DNA of 62,259 nt, taken from positions 1 to 62,259 of the forward strand of contig JAKPTB010000050.1 in the NCBI GenBank assembly GCA_029555205.1, read 5' to 3'. Every line of letters begins with the position of its first letter. Positions within the stretch are counted from its first letter, which is position 1. A model generated the notes under the pieces. It was not told where the DNA came from. It saw nothing but the letters and a program-made list of their open reading frames with translations, and searched no databases. The position numbers were made by a program, and so were the translations under genes. Positions 62,112 through 62,259 of this stretch are shown here, piece by piece. Source of the DNA: Bacillota bacterium. Lineage in GTDB: Bacteria > Bacillota > Desulfotomaculia > Desulfotomaculales > Pelotomaculaceae.

Positions 62112-62259
62112 ATGAAGTGTACACAAAACGAGAAGATTTCGCAAATAAAAATTTCAACATTGGTAGTAGGAATCGACATTGGGAAAGAAACCCACTATGC
62201 CAGAGCCTTTGATTACAGAGGGATTGAGCTGGCCAAGCTGCTGATATTTCGCAACACGG
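62112..62259 (+). mobile_element. IS110 family transposase (5' part)
   Basis: The first 49 codons of a DEDD transposase. VVGIDIGKETHYARAFDYRG is the diagnostic RuvC-like N-terminus of IS110/IS1111 transposases, with the first catalytic Asp in GIDIG. The start is ATG at 62112 behind GAGGAGG. The rest lies outside the window, as does the right end of the element. Confidence 0.88.

Overview
The window looks like a chromosomal segment of an anaerobic, Gram-positive, low-to-medium GC bacterium of the Clostridia, most likely of the Peptococcaceae/Desulfotomaculum-Pelotomaculum type. The basis is family content: a giant 2-hydroxyacyl-CoA dehydratase activase, rubrerythrin, a CbpA/CbpM chaperone pair, a SpoIIE-type phosphatase, a mycofactocin precursor, strong AGGAGG-like ribosome sites and many TTG/GTG starts. 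This is inference; there is no rRNA or other taxonomic marker, and I saw no tRNA, CRISPR array or prophage.

Layout. 0-6.4 kb: the 3' part of the window-truncated cinA, then a YbhGFSR-like drug/solvent exporter operon (membrane fusion protein, two ATPases, permease, TetR regulator) with a 30-bp palindromic operator upstream. 6.7-10.8 kb: an LspA-like protein, a two-subunit TPP-dependent 2-oxoacid/acetoin dehydrogenase E1, a mycofactocin-type short-chain dehydrogenase and an orphan mycofactocin precursor gene (mftA). 11-28 kb: mixed housekeeping genes (DUF362-ferredoxin, rubrerythrin, moeA, cbpM-cbpA, a bactofilin-like membrane protein, a TrkH/KtrB potassium channel subunit, a LysM protein, an amidohydrolase, a PP2C/STAS partner-switching pair, yjbQ-mscS). 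28-33 kb: an MBL-fold protein and the 1446-residue activase.

34-42.4 kb is the most unusual region. A tight minus-strand operon encodes a PqqD-type leader-recognition protein (lasso B1-like), a lasso B2-like transglutaminase-fold protease, an HPr-kinase-like protein, a B12-binding radical SAM enzyme and a DUF362 protein. Divergent from it lie two tandem 31-residue peptides, too short for ordinary gene calling, whose leaders carry the lasso Y-x-x-P and T(-2)/G(+1) motifs. Their cores lack the acidic acceptor a lasso ring needs, and no asparagine-synthetase-like lasso cyclase is in the window. A PF14907-type nucleotidyltransferase and an O-antigen-ligase-like protein flank the region. This is either a new RiPP type built on lasso leader-processing parts or a decaying lasso locus; the radical SAM gene appears to start at ACG.

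42.4-62.3 kb: an EamA transporter, cysteine synthase, diaminopimelate decarboxylase, a branched-chain-amino-acid-type (Liv) ABC operon ending with a creatininase-family amidohydrolase, a nitroreductase, two MarR regulators with palindromic operators, RtcB RNA ligase, an RluD-family pseudouridine synthase, a BMP-family lipoprotein and small zinc-ribbon membrane proteins. The window ends in an IS110-family insertion sequence that appears to truncate a glycine-rich membrane protein gene; a nested hairpin directly precedes the transposase start.
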